From Pseudoduganella armeniaca (GTDB lineage Bacteria; Pseudomonadota; Gammaproteobacteria; Burkholderiales; Burkholderiaceae_D), in NCBI RefSeq assembly GCF_003028855.1, contig NZ_CP028324.1:5642001-5706000 (forward strand): a DNA stretch of 64,000 nucleotides, written 5' to 3'. Positions 21,519 to 29,972 of this stretch are shown one piece after another; position 1 is the first letter of the stretch, and each line of letters begins with the position of its first letter. Below the pieces are notes generated by a model. The model saw only the letters and a list, made by a program, of their open reading frames with translations, had not been told where the DNA came from and did no database searches. Made by a program: the position numbers and the translations under genes.

Positions 21519-23339
21519 TCAGCGATAACTTTTATCCGCTTCCTGCTCGCGCAACAGCTGGTCTTCCAGCGCTTTTAATTCACGAAAACCCGTCGTCAGT
21601 ACATCGGTCGGCTCGCGCGCGGCAATCGCCGCCTGGATCGCTTCCATCAGCAGATTAATATCCTTGCGCACCTGCTCCAATTTCAATTGGCGCACCGTCG
21701 CGGCCAGCCACATCCGTTCGGTATCGATTTCCGGTTCCGGCGCGGCGGCGATTTCGCCGACGATCGCGTCGTATTCCGTGCCCTGCTCCTTCAACTGCTG
21801 CGCCAGCGCGGCAAACGTGCCGTTCGGGCCCAGCGCCTGTGCCAGCTGCACCAGGTGCAGCAGGTGGTCATATGGCTCCTGGCCGAATTGCTGGCAGGCT
21901 TCCAGCGCTTCCGCGTCCAGGTCCAGCGCCAGCGACGGGTGCGTCACCAGCGCGCGGATCATCTTGCGTTCCAGCCCGACCGGCTCCTGGCGCTTGCTGC
22001 GCGGCGGCGCCTTGCGGCTGGCCGCCACTGGCTTGCTCAGCTCGAACAACTGCTCGATCTCGCCAGGCGTGCTCTGCGTCATCGACGCCAGCCCGTGCAC
22101 GATCTGCAGCCGCAGCGCCGACGGCGTCATCGCCTGCAGCATCGGCTTGGCGTCGAACTGGACACGGGCGCGCCCCTCCGGTTCGCTCAAATCGTGTTCG
22201 CCCGCCGCTTCGCGCAGCAGGAACTGCGACAGCGGCATCGCCTCGACGATCTGCTGCTCGAAGCCTTCCGCACCGAATTCGCGGATATAGCTGTCCGGAT
22301 CGTGTTCGGACGGCAGGAACAGGAACTTGATCGTCTTGTCGTCCGACACGTGCGGCAAGCACGCTTCCAGCGCCCGCCGGGCGGCGCGCCGGCCGGCCTT
22401 GTCGCCGTCGAAGCTGAAGATCACCGTGTCGGTTTGACGCAACAGTTTCTGGACGTGGATCGTCGTGCAGGCCGTACCCAACGTCGCCACCGCATGGGGA
22501 AAACCCATCTGCGCCAGCGCCACCACGTCCATATACCCTTCCGTTACCAGCACATAGCCCGCGTCGCGGATCGCCTGCCGTGCCTCGAACAGCCCATACA
22601 GCTCGGAACCCTTTGAAAATAAAGGCGTCTCCGGGGAATTCAAGTACTTTGGTTCGCCTTGTTCCATGATCCGGCCACCAAAGGCGATGACCTGGCCTTT
22701 GACATTGCGGATCGGGAACATGATGCGTTCGCGGAAGCGGTCGTAGCGCTTGATGTGGCGGCCTTCCTCGTCCACCTTGTCGATGACGAGGCCGGCCTCG
22801 ACCAGCGCCAGCGCGTCGTAGTCCGGAAAGACGCTGCGCAGGTTGTCCCAGCCTTCCGGCGCGTAACCCAGCATGAAGCGAGCGGCCACTTCGCCGGTGA
22901 GGCCGCGCCCCTTCAGGTAGGCGATCGCGTTCGGCGCCTGGCGCAGCTGGCCCTTGTAGTACTCCGCCGCCAGCTTCATCGCCTCCGACAGCGCCATGCT
23001 CTGCGCCTGCATCTGGGCGCGCTGGGCCGGCGGGATCTTGTCGTCCTCTTCCGGCACCACCATGCCGACGCCTTGGGCCAGGTCCTTGACGGCGTCGACG
23101 AAGCCCATGCCGGAGTATTCCATCAGGAAGCCGATCGAGGTGCCGTGCGCGCTGCAGCCAAAGCAGTGGTAGAACTGCTTGGTCGGGCTGACGGTAAAGC
23201 TGGGCGACTTCTCGTTGTGGAACGGGCACAGGCCCTGGTAGTTGGCACCGGCCTTTTTGAGCTGCACGTAACGGCCCACCACGTCGACGATGTCGACGCG
23301 GTTGAGCAGGTCGGAAATGAAGGACTCTGGAATTCGCAC
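21519..23339 (-). CDS. dnaG: DNA primase
   Basis: DnaG makes RNA primers for replication at the fork with the DnaB helicase. The 606-residue protein has an N-terminal zinc-binding domain (CPFHNEKSPSF then HCFGCSAHG, residues 40-65) and the catalytic core with GYAPEGWDNL, IMFPIRNVKGQVIAFGGR and LYGLFEARQAI. The TOPRIM acid motif is VTEGYMDVVAL with FSFDGDKAGRRAA about 50 residues later. The C-terminal helicase-binding domain is shorter on motifs. It is followed by rpoD and preceded by yqeY (82 bases), the classic macromolecular synthesis order. Confidence 0.97.
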   Translation of the reverse strand: MRIPESFISDLLNRVDIVDVVGRYVQLKKAGANYQGLCPFHNEKSPSFTVSPTKQFYHCFGCSAHGTSIGFLMEYSGMGFVDAVKDLAQGVGMVVPEEDDKIPPAQRAQMQAQSMALSEAMKLAAEYYKGQLRQAPNAIAYLKGRGLTGEVAARFMLGYAPEGWDNLRSVFPDYDALALVEAGLVIDKVDEEGRHIKRYDRFRERIMFPIRNVKGQVIAFGGRIMEQGEPKYLNSPETPLFSKGSELYGLFEARQAIRDAGYVLVTEGYMDVVALAQMGFPHAVATLGTACTTIHVQKLLRQTDTVIFSFDGDKAGRRAARRALEACLPHVSDDKTIKFLFLPSEHDPDSYIREFGAEGFEQQIVEAMPLSQFLLREAAGEHDLSEPEGRARVQFDAKPMLQAMTPSALRLQIVHGLASMTQSTPGEIEQLFELSKPVAASRKAPPRSKRQEPVGLERKMIRALVTHPSLALDLDAEALEACQQFGQEPYDHLLHLVQLAQALGPNGTFAALAQQLKEQGTEYDAIVGEIAAAPEPEIDTERMWLAATVRQLKLEQVRKDINLLMEAIQAAIAAREPTDVLTTGFRELKALEDQLLREQEADKSYR

Positions 23340-23421
23340 GGATGGAAGCCTTGCTGCGTCGGATGCGATATTGTGACAGGTCAGCCGCGGCGCACGGCAG
23401 CGCCACGGCGGGATACAACGA

Positions 23422-23871
23422 TCAGGCCGGTACCAGGGCCTTCTTGACCAGGCCGGAAACGACCGTCATGTCGGCACGGCCGGCCAGCTTCGGCTTCAGG
23501 ATGGCCATGACCTTGCCCATGTCCTGCGGGCCGGCGGCGCCCGACTCGGCGACCGCTGCCTTGACCTCGGCGGCGATCTCGTCATCGGACAGGCCGGCCG
23601 GCATGTAGGCCGTCAGCACGGCCAGCTCGGCCTTTTCGATGTCGGCCAGGTCGGCGCGGCCGCCGGCTTCGAACTGCGTGATCGAGTCCTTGCGCTGCTT
23701 GATCATCTTCTCGACGATGGCGACGGTCTGGTCGTCGTTCACCTCGATCTGCTCATCCACTTCCTTGCGCTTGATCTCGGCCAGCAGGAGGCGGATCGTG
23801 GCCAGCTTGCCGGCTTCTTTTGCGCGCATGGCGGCTTTCATGTCTTCGGAAATCTGGGCTTTCAGGCTCAT
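23422..23871 (-). CDS. yqeY: GatB/YqeY domain protein
   Basis: A 149-residue cytoplasmic protein of the YqeY family, related to the tail domain of the GatB amidotransferase subunit. It begins SLKAQISEDMKAAMRAKE and has the typical LRLLLAEIKRKEVD-like region, AYMPAGLSDDEI, and a C-terminal GKVMAILKPKLAGRADM signature. Its function in bacteria is not well defined; a tRNA-linked role is assumed from the domain. It lies between rpsU and dnaG. A terminator separates it from rpsU, which suggests it belongs mainly with dnaG. Confidence 0.93.
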   Translation of the reverse strand: MSLKAQISEDMKAAMRAKEAGKLATIRLLLAEIKRKEVDEQIEVNDDQTVAIVEKMIKQRKDSITQFEAGGRADLADIEKAELAVLTAYMPAGLSDDEIAAEVKAAVAESGAAGPQDMGKVMAILKPKLAGRADMTVVSGLVKKALVPA

Positions 23872-23904
23872 GGCAACCTCGAGAAAATAGTTAAGGACAA
23901 AACG

Positions 23905-23935
23905 AAAAACCCGCTGCGGCCGAGCCGGAGCGGGT
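23905..23935 (-). terminator. Terminator after rpsU
   Basis: On the minus strand ACCCGCT (23935-23929) pairs with AGCGGGT (23915-23909) around a GC-rich loop, followed by a T-run. It lies 70 bases after the rpsU stop and before yqeY. A partial terminator at the equivalent place in the E. coli operon lets rpsU be made in excess over dnaG. Confidence 0.7.
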
Positions 23936-24002
23936 GAGCGCGGACGCCAGACGAGCCGGGAGGCGAAGTGCGCCGTCGGCAGGCTCGTTGGGAAAGCGGG
24001 AA

Positions 24003-24215
24003 TTAGTACAGCTTCTTCGGCAGTTGCTGGCTGCGGATGCGCTTGTAGTGGCGCTTCACGGCAGCGGCCAGCTTGCGCTTGCGCTCTGCGGTTGGCTTCT
24101 CGTAGAACTCGCGTGCGCGCAGTTCGGTCAGCAGACCGGTTTTTTCGATGGTGCGCTTGAAGCGGCGCATGGCGACTTCGAACGGCTCGTTTTCTTTAAG
24201 GCGAATAGTGGTCAT
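24003..24215 (-). CDS. rpsU: 30S ribosomal protein bS21
   Basis: A 70-residue strongly basic protein of the small ribosomal subunit that helps mRNA base-pair with 16S rRNA. The start TTIRLKENEPFEVAMRRFKR and the Lys/Arg-rich C-terminus (RKRKLAAAVKRHYKRI) are characteristic. ATG 24215 is the canonical start; no Shine-Dalgarno sequence is visible in the AT-rich TTTGAATTTTTAC just upstream. bS21 genes in several bacteria have unusual starts. It leads the cluster rpsU-yqeY-dnaG-rpoD. Confidence 0.96.
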   Translation of the reverse strand: MTTIRLKENEPFEVAMRRFKRTIEKTGLLTELRAREFYEKPTAERKRKLAAAVKRHYKRIRSQQLPKKLY

Positions 24216-24418
24216 GTAAAAATTCAAACCGTTAGAGGGTTTTTAGGAAGACAGCGATATTAGCAGCTTTTGTCCAGATATACAATAGGCTCGATCGCTA
24301 AACCGGCCCGGCAGGCGGGTTGTACGGAACACCGCATCTGAACGGGCTTTGTCCTGCCCGCTAACATCAGAAACCGCCGCGACTATTGTGAAACCTTCGC
24401 TGCGGGAGCGGAATGATA

Positions 24419-25627
24419 TCAGATTGCCAGTCCCGCCGCCATCCCCGAAGCCCAGGCCCACTGGAAGTTGTAGCCTCCCAGCCACCCGGTGACGTCGACC
24501 GTCTCGCCGATGAAGTGCAGGCCCGGTACCTTATTGACCATCATCGTCTGCTGCGACAGTTCCTTGGTGTCCACGCCGCCGCGCGTCACTTCGGCCTTGC
24601 GATAGCCTTCCGAGCCGTTCGGCGTGATGGTCCATGCGTTCAGGGCCTGGCCCAGCTGGCGCAGGCGCGCGTCCGGCAGGTCGGCCAGGCGGGCGTCGAG
24701 GGCGAAGCCGTGCGCCGTCAGCAGGCCTTCGGCCAGGCGCGCCGGCAGCCACTGGGCGACGACGTTGCCCAGCTGCTTCTTCTGCGTGCCCTTGCCTTCG
24801 ATCAGCGCTTGCGCGACGTCCATCTCCGGCAGCAGGTTGATCGTGATGGGCTCGCCCGGCTGCCAGAAGCTGGAGATCTGCAGGATGGCCGGACCGGACA
24901 GGCCGCGGTGCGTGAACAGCAGGTCTTCGCGGAAGCGCGCGCCGGTGGCCTTGCGGCCTTTCAGCGTGCCGGTCGTCACGTCCACTTCCAGCGAGATGCC
25001 GGCCAGCGGCACGAAGGGCTGCCACTGGGCCTCGTCGAAGGTCAGCGGCACCAGGGCCGGGCGCGGTTCGACCAGCCCCAGGCCGAACTGCTTGGCGATG
25101 CGGTAGCCGAAATCCGTCGCACCGATCTTCGGGATCGACAGGCCGCCGGTGGCGATGACGACGCTGCCCGCTTCGATGTCGCCGCTGTCGGTGTGCAGCA
25201 GGAAGCCGGCGTCCGTCTTGTCCAGCGTTTCGACCTTGGCGGGCATGCGCCAGTGGACGTCGCCAGCGGCGCACTCGGCCTTCAGCATCTCGATGATCTG
25301 TTCGGCGGAATCGTCGCAGAACAGCTGGCCCTTGTGCTTCTCGTGGTAGCCGATGCGGTATTTCTTGACGAGGGCGAGGAAGTCCTGCGGCGTGTAGCGT
25401 GACAGCGCGCTCTTGGCGAAATGGGGATTCTCGGAGAGGAAGTTGGCCGGCCCCGCATTGATATTGGTGAAGTTGCAGCGACCGCCGCCGGAAATGCGGA
25501 TCTTCTCGGCCAGCTTCGAGGCGTGATCGATCAACACGACCTTCCTGCCGCGCTGGCCCGCCGCCGCCGCGCACATCATGCCGGCCGCGCCCGCGCCAAT
25601 CACTGCCACATCAAACTGTTTCGCCAT
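24419..25627 (-). CDS. NAD(P)/FAD-dependent oxidoreductase, HI0933/YhiN family
   Basis: A 402-residue flavoprotein. The N-terminal FAD fold VAVIGAGAAGMMCAAAAG, then GRKVVLIDH, KIRISGGGRCNFTN and the late VIATGGLSIPKIGATDFGY are signatures of the HI0933/YhiN family (called BaiN or aminoacetone oxidase-like). The C-terminal TRGGVDTKELSQQTM and FIGETVDVTGWLGGYNFQWA complete the FAD site. No substrate can be assigned. It is a single-gene unit between rpsU and the divergent sodC. Confidence 0.9.
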   Translation of the reverse strand: MAKQFDVAVIGAGAAGMMCAAAAGQRGRKVVLIDHASKLAEKIRISGGGRCNFTNINAGPANFLSENPHFAKSALSRYTPQDFLALVKKYRIGYHEKHKGQLFCDDSAEQIIEMLKAECAAGDVHWRMPAKVETLDKTDAGFLLHTDSGDIEAGSVVIATGGLSIPKIGATDFGYRIAKQFGLGLVEPRPALVPLTFDEAQWQPFVPLAGISLEVDVTTGTLKGRKATGARFREDLLFTHRGLSGPAILQISSFWQPGEPITINLLPEMDVAQALIEGKGTQKKQLGNVVAQWLPARLAEGLLTAHGFALDARLADLPDARLRQLGQALNAWTITPNGSEGYRKAEVTRGGVDTKELSQQTMMVNKVPGLHFIGETVDVTGWLGGYNFQWAWASGMAAGLAI

Positions 25628-25755
25628 CGTCCGCCCCGGTCAAACCCGCCATTTTACGCGAGACTGCCGCGCCTGGCTGCGGCTTTTGCGGACGCCCGAT
25701 GCGGCGTTGCGGTATGCTGCGTTGTTTTCTGAATAACAACCAACAGGAGCCACAC

Positions 25756-26292
25756 ATGTTTACTCGTCTGTCCTTCACGCTGGCCGCATTGGGCCTGTCC
25801 GCCGTCGCTCACGCCCAGATCACCGTGCCGATCCATTCCGTCGCCAGCAAGGATGGCGACCGCTCGCTGGGCAGCGTGACGATCACCGAAACGCCCGGCG
25901 GCCTGCAATTCACGCCGGCGCTGCAGGGCCTGCCACCGGGCCAGCGCGGCTTCCACGTCCACATGAACGGCAACTGCGGCGAAGGTCCCGTCAACGGCAA
26001 GGTCGCCCCGGCCGGCGCGGCGGGCGGCCACCTCGATCCGCACGGCAGCAATGCGCACAAGGGCCCGGGCAACGGCGGCCACCTGGGTGACCTGCCGGCC
26101 CTGGAAGTGGACAGCAGCGGCGCGGCGCTAAAAGCCGTCGTCGCGCCACAGTTGAAAACGCTGGCCGACGTCAAGGGGCGCGCGCTGATGATCCACGCCG
26201 GCGGCGACAACTACGCCGACGCGCCCGCCCCGCTGGGCGGTGGCGGCGGCCGCATCGCCTGCGGCGTGATCGGCGACGCGGCAACGAAGTAA
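25756..26292 (+). CDS. sodC: Periplasmic Cu,Zn superoxide dismutase
   Basis: SodC removes superoxide in the periplasm. The 178-residue precursor has a signal peptide (FTRLSFTLAALGLSAVAHA). Metal ligands are visible: HVHMNGNC supplies two histidines and a cysteine, and GGHLDPHG, AHKGPGNGGHLGDLP supply zinc and bridging histidines. MIHAGGDNY gives the last copper histidine, and RIACGVIG the second disulphide cysteine. ATG 25756 has CAGGAG 6 bases upstream. A REPIN-like repeat pair follows 20 bases after the stop. Confidence 0.95.
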   Translation: MFTRLSFTLAALGLSAVAHAQITVPIHSVASKDGDRSLGSVTITETPGGLQFTPALQGLPPGQRGFHVHMNGNCGEGPVNGKVAPAGAAGGHLDPHGSNAHKGPGNGGHLGDLPALEVDSSGAALKAVVAPQLKTLADVKGRALMIHAGGDNYADAPAPLGGGGGRIACGVIGDAATK

Positions 26293-26312
26293 GCAAGCAC
26301 TACGGCTGAGTT

Positions 26313-26424
26313 CGTGTCCCACCGCGGGGTCAGTCACCGCGGTGGGACACGGCCTGTGCCGTAGCGTCGCTTTTACTGCCGCGCTCGTGTCCCGTTTTGG
26401 TGACTGACCCCGTGGTGGGACACG
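26313..26424. repeat. REPIN-like pair of inverted repeats, copy 1
   Basis: The unit at 26313-26351 (15-bp perfect arms CGTGTCCCACCGCGG and complement, loop GGTCAGTCA) is followed by a related unit in inverted orientation at 26386-26424. Read in the same orientation, both give CGTGTCCCACC-CGGGGTCAGTCACC...GGGACACG. The same two-unit arrangement recurs at 61383-61527. This is the layout of REPINs (two REP sequences in inverted order). No RAYT transposase is present in the window. Confidence 0.8.
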
Positions 26425-26437
26425 GGCTGGGCTGTGG

Positions 26438-27415
26438 TCAGGCTGGATGGCGCTGGCGCAGCGCGCGGGCCGTGTCGATGACGTGGCCGACTTGCTGGGC
26501 GATCGGGTCGGGGACCGCGATCGTGCCGTCCAGCACCGAGCGAATCCAGGCGGCTGTCGCTGCCGCGCTCTTGTCTTCCGCCAGCGCAGGCAGGTTCTCC
26601 GCGATCATTTGCCGCTCGACCAGGACGGTGCGCTCGCCCTCGTGGAACCAGTCGATCTTCTGCGCCTTGGTGGCGTTCGCCACCGTCTCCCCTTCCGTGC
26701 CGCGCATCAGGAAGGCGTCGCCGCGCTCGTGCGGTGCCGCCGTCGTGAAATATTCGCCCAGCGTTTCCAGATATTCCGGGTGCGTGTAGGACACCAGCCG
26801 CAAGGCCGGGCCGGCGAAGGGCTGCATGATTTTCACCAGCGTGTGCGTGGAATTGCGCACGCCCAGCACACGGCGCAGCGACAGCATGTGGGCCAGCTCC
26901 GGCGCCAGCGCGTCGATCGTGATGAAGCTGACGTGGCCGTTCGCCAGCGCCGCCTCCGCGGCCTCGTGCGACGGCGCCGCGTGGACGCCCAGCTCGGCGA
27001 AGACTTCGGCGGTCGTGATGCGGCCCGGATCGTCCGGCACGCCATGCACCAGCACCGGTACGCCGGCGCGCGCCAGCAGCAGCGCCAGCAAGGCCGTCAG
27101 GTTGGCCATCTTGCGGGCGCCGTTATAACTGGGGATGACGACCGGGACGAACTCCCCGGCCGGCGCGCGCAGCGGCGTGAACGACGCTTCGGCAGCATCG
27201 AGGAAACCGGCCAGTTCGTCGACCGACTCGCCCTTGATGCGCATGGCGAGCAGGATCGCGCCCAGTTCGAGGTCGGAAACGCGGCCTTCCAGCATCGCGC
27301 GGTACAGGTTATGGGCATCGTCGCGGCTCATGCTGCGGGCGCCCTTCTGGCCGCGGCCGATTTCCTTGATGAAGTGCGCGGTGGGGAACGAGGTCACAGT
27401 GGATTCGATGGTCAT
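26438..27415 (-). CDS. ybiB: YbiB family protein (anthranilate phosphoribosyltransferase fold)
   Basis: A 325-residue member of the TrpD2/YbiB group, which has the anthranilate phosphoribosyltransferase fold but binds nucleic acid rather than acting in tryptophan synthesis. The N-terminal helical domain has FIKEIGRGQKGARSMSRDDA and LELGAILLAMRIKGES. The phosphoribosyl-binding segment is changed to VIPSYNGARKMANLT, and VLGVRNSTHTLVKIMQP follows. Absence of a true TrpD glycine loop argues against a biosynthetic role. It is transcribed toward sodC, with the REPIN-like pair between the two stops, and divergent from aroG. Confidence 0.85.
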   Translation of the reverse strand: MTIESTVTSFPTAHFIKEIGRGQKGARSMSRDDAHNLYRAMLEGRVSDLELGAILLAMRIKGESVDELAGFLDAAEASFTPLRAPAGEFVPVVIPSYNGARKMANLTALLALLLARAGVPVLVHGVPDDPGRITTAEVFAELGVHAAPSHEAAEAALANGHVSFITIDALAPELAHMLSLRRVLGVRNSTHTLVKIMQPFAGPALRLVSYTHPEYLETLGEYFTTAAPHERGDAFLMRGTEGETVANATKAQKIDWFHEGERTVLVERQMIAENLPALAEDKSAAATAAWIRSVLDGTIAVPDPIAQQVGHVIDTARALRQRHPA

Positions 27416-27490
27416 GTCAAACAGCTTACATTATTTCGGCTACACTATTCGATCCCCTGACGAAAACACACGCTGGAACCAGACCCAACC

Positions 27491-28549
27491 ATGATTGCAC
27501 CCGACCTCGAAAACATTAACGTCACCTCGTTCGCATCGATGCCTACTCCGGCCGACCTGCACGCGAAACTGCCGCTGACCCAAGCCGCCTCGGATACGGT
27601 CACGAAGGGCCGCGAAGACCTGCGCAAGATCCTCGATCGCAAGGACAAGCGGCTGTTCGTCGTGGTGGGCCCTTGCTCGATCCACGACCCTGTCGCCGGC
27701 CTGGACTATGCACGCCGCCTGAAAGCGCTGCAGGAGGAAGTGAAGGACACGATGCTGCTGGTGATGCGGGTGTATTTCGAGAAGCCGCGCACCACGACCG
27801 GGTGGAAGGGGTATATCAACGATCCGTATATGGACGATTCGTTCCGCGTCGACGTCGGCATGGAAAAGGCGCGTCAGTTCCTGCTGGACGTATGCGAACT
27901 GGGCTTGCCGACCGCCACCGAGGCGCTCGATCCGATCTCGCCGCAGTACCTGGGCGACCTGATCGCCTGGACCGCCATCGGCGCGCGCACCACGGAATCG
28001 CAGACGCACCGCGAGATGTCGTCCGGCCTGTCGACGCCGGTGGGCTTCAAGAACGGCACCGACGGCGACATCAGCATCGCCATCAACGCCATCCTGTCCG
28101 CCGCCAACCCGCACGCCTTCCTGGGCATTAACAGCGAAGGCAACGTCTCGGTCGTGCGCACGCGCGGCAATGCCTACGGCCACGTGGTGCTGCGCGGCGG
28201 CGACGGTCGCCCGAACTACGACTCCGTTTCCGTCACAATCGCCGAGCAGGCGCTGGCCAAGGCCAAGCTGCCGGCCAATATTGTCGTCGACTGCTCGCAC
28301 GCGAACAGCTACAAGAAGCCGGAACTGCAACCGCTGGTGATGACGGACGTGATCAACCAGATCGTGCATGGCAACAAGTCCCTGGTGGGCGTCATGATCG
28401 AATCGAACATCGAGGCCGGCAACCAGAAGATCCCGGCCGACCTCTCCGAGCTGAAGTACGGTTGCTCCGTGACGGACGCCTGCATCGACTGGGAAACCAC
28501 GGCGCAGATGCTGCGCACGGCGCACGCCGAGCTGCGCGGCCGGCCATAA
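27491..28549 (+). CDS. aroG: 3-deoxy-7-phosphoheptulonate synthase (class I)
   Basis: Catalyses the first step of the shikimate pathway: phosphoenolpyruvate plus erythrose 4-phosphate gives DAHP. The 352-residue protein has class I motifs: VVVGPCSIHDPVAGLDYA, MRVYFEKPRTTTGWKGYINDP, IGARTTESQTHREMSSGLS and DCSHANSYKK near the C-terminus with metal-binding residues. It would belong to the feedback-regulated AroF/G/H group, but which aromatic amino acid inhibits it cannot be read. ATG 27491 follows an AACC stretch without strong SD. It is divergent from ybiB, and a hairpin lies 13 bases after the stop. Confidence 0.95.
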   Translation: MIAPDLENINVTSFASMPTPADLHAKLPLTQAASDTVTKGREDLRKILDRKDKRLFVVVGPCSIHDPVAGLDYARRLKALQEEVKDTMLLVMRVYFEKPRTTTGWKGYINDPYMDDSFRVDVGMEKARQFLLDVCELGLPTATEALDPISPQYLGDLIAWTAIGARTTESQTHREMSSGLSTPVGFKNGTDGDISIAINAILSAANPHAFLGINSEGNVSVVRTRGNAYGHVVLRGGDGRPNYDSVSVTIAEQALAKAKLPANIVVDCSHANSYKKPELQPLVMTDVINQIVHGNKSLVGVMIESNIEAGNQKIPADLSELKYGCSVTDACIDWETTAQMLRTAHAELRGRP

Positions 28550-28561
28550 AGGAAAAAGTTG

Positions 28562-28594
28562 CCCGGAAAGTGGGGGCTGTCCCCATTTTCCGGG
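28562..28594. repeat. Inverted repeat after aroG, terminator-like or dispersed repeat
   Basis: CCCGGAAAGTGGGG (28562-28575) pairs with CCCCATTTTCCGGG (28581-28594) with one mismatch and a GCTGT loop. It sits between the aroG stop and the tsaD promoter. There is no clear U-run, only TTTCCTTT. The GGGG-CTGTCCCC core resembles the other dispersed palindromes here. Confidence 0.6.
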
Positions 28595-28601
28595 TTTCCT
28601 T

Positions 28602-28607
28602 TACAAT
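28602..28607 (+). promoter_or_regulatory. Predicted -10 box of tsaD
   Basis: TACAATGGCGG starts at 28602, 34 bases before the tsaD ATG. The same TA(C/T)AATGG-GCGG form precedes tsaE and mutL, but no good -35 element is seen. Confidence 0.35.
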
Positions 28608-28640
28608 GGCGGATTGCCCAAATCCTTTGCAGCATTCCCC

Positions 28641-29672
28641 ATGATTGTTCTCGGCGTCGAATCCTCCTGTGACGAAACCGGCCTGGCCCTGTATGACACA
28701 GAGCGCGGCCTGCTCTCCCATGCCCTCTACTCACAGGTGGCGATGCACGAGGAATATGGCGGCGTCGTGCCGGAACTGGCCTCGCGCGATCACATCCGCC
28801 GCGCCATTCCACTATTGCAACAGACGCTGCAAGGCGCCGCTCTGGCGCCGCAGGCGATCGACGCCATCGCCTACACGCAGGGTCCCGGCCTGGCCGGTGC
28901 GTTGCTGGTCGGCTCCTCGATCGCCTGCAGCCTGGGCCTGGCACTGGACAAGCCCGTGCTGGGCGTGCACCACCTGGAAGGTCACCTGCTGTCGCCGCTG
29001 CTGGCATCCGATCCGCCCGAGTTCCCATTTGTCGCGCTGCTGGTCTCCGGCGGCCATACCCAGCTGATGCGGGTGGACGGCGTCGGCCAGTATGAAATGC
29101 TGGGGGAAACCCTGGACGACGCGGCCGGCGAAGCCTTCGACAAATCGGCCAAGCTGCTGGGCCTGGGCTATCCGGGCGGCCCGGCCATCTCGCGCCTGGC
29201 CGAATTCGGCGACCCGGCCGCCTACAAGCTGCCGCGCCCGATGCTGCACTCGAAGGATTTGAACTTCAGCTTTTCCGGCCTGAAGACGGCCGTGCTGACG
29301 GTCGTGAAGAACAGCGGCGCCGCCAATGTGTGCGAGCAGGACAAGGCCAATATCGCGCGCGGTTTCGTCGATGCCATCGTCGACGTGCTGACGGCCAAGT
29401 GCGTCACCGCCCTGAAGCAGACGGGCCTGAAGCGCCTCGTCATCGCCGGCGGTGTGGGCGCGAACAGCCAGCTGCGCGCCGCGCTGAACGCGGCGGCCGC
29501 GAAGAAACGCTTCCGCGTGTACTACCCGGAACTGGAATTCTGCACCGACAACGGCGCGATGATCGCCTTCGCGGGCGCCATGCGCCTGGCCATCAATCCC
29601 CAGGCGGCACAGCGCGATTACAGCTTCAATGTACGGCCCCGCTGGCCGCTGGACGAACTGAAAGTCGTCTGA
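28641..29672 (+). CDS. tsaD: tRNA threonylcarbamoyladenosine transferase TsaD
   Basis: TsaD, with TsaB and TsaE, makes the t6A37 modification of ANN-decoding tRNAs. The 343-residue protein has the ASKHA fold. VLGVESSCDETGLALYD opens the family, the metal-binding HHLEGHLLSPLL carries the HxxxH pair, and VSGGHTQLMRVDG, DKSAKLLGLGYPGG and AGGVGANSQLRAAL follow. ATG 28641 gives the canonical MIVLGVESS start. Its partner gene tsaE is also in this window at 55.9 kb. It stands alone between aroG and a small minus-strand gene. Confidence 0.97.
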   Translation: MIVLGVESSCDETGLALYDTERGLLSHALYSQVAMHEEYGGVVPELASRDHIRRAIPLLQQTLQGAALAPQAIDAIAYTQGPGLAGALLVGSSIACSLGLALDKPVLGVHHLEGHLLSPLLASDPPEFPFVALLVSGGHTQLMRVDGVGQYEMLGETLDDAAGEAFDKSAKLLGLGYPGGPAISRLAEFGDPAAYKLPRPMLHSKDLNFSFSGLKTAVLTVVKNSGAANVCEQDKANIARGFVDAIVDVLTAKCVTALKQTGLKRLVIAGGVGANSQLRAALNAAAAKKRFRVYYPELEFCTDNGAMIAFAGAMRLAINPQAAQRDYSFNVRPRWPLDELKVV

Positions 29673-29704
29673 CACGCCCCGCGGGCGTACTTTGCACGCG
29701 TGGA

Positions 29705-29887
29705 TTAGCTACCCAACAACATCGCCGCCAGGCCGACCAGGGCCAGCAGGCCGCCCGCGGCCACGGCGCCCGTGCGCACGTGCTTTTTCTTCAAGTCGAC
29801 GCCGCGCGCCGCCATGCGTTCGCTGCGCAGCGGCTTGGCCGGGCGCGGTGCGTGCGATTTATTATGGTCGTCAATGGATTCGTTCAT
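29705..29887 (-). CDS. Small single-pass membrane protein
   Basis: A 60-residue protein of unknown function. The first ~38 residues are hydrophilic and basic (DHNKSHAPRPAKPLRSER, LKKKHVR), followed by one hydrophobic segment (TGAVAAGGLLALVGLAAMLL) to the end. This predicts a tail-anchored or single-pass inner-membrane protein. GGAG lies six bases before ATG 29887, and the reading frame keeps GC-biased third positions, so it is probably real. It sits convergent with tsaD. Confidence 0.6.
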   Translation of the reverse strand: MNESIDDHNKSHAPRPAKPLRSERMAARGVDLKKKHVRTGAVAAGGLLALVGLAAMLLGS

Positions 29888-29972
29888 GCCGGTCTCCTCA
29901 ATTTGTCTATACAGACAAATGTACCAGCAATTTGCATGCCATTACCACCCCATTGGCAAATTTCGGTTGCCT

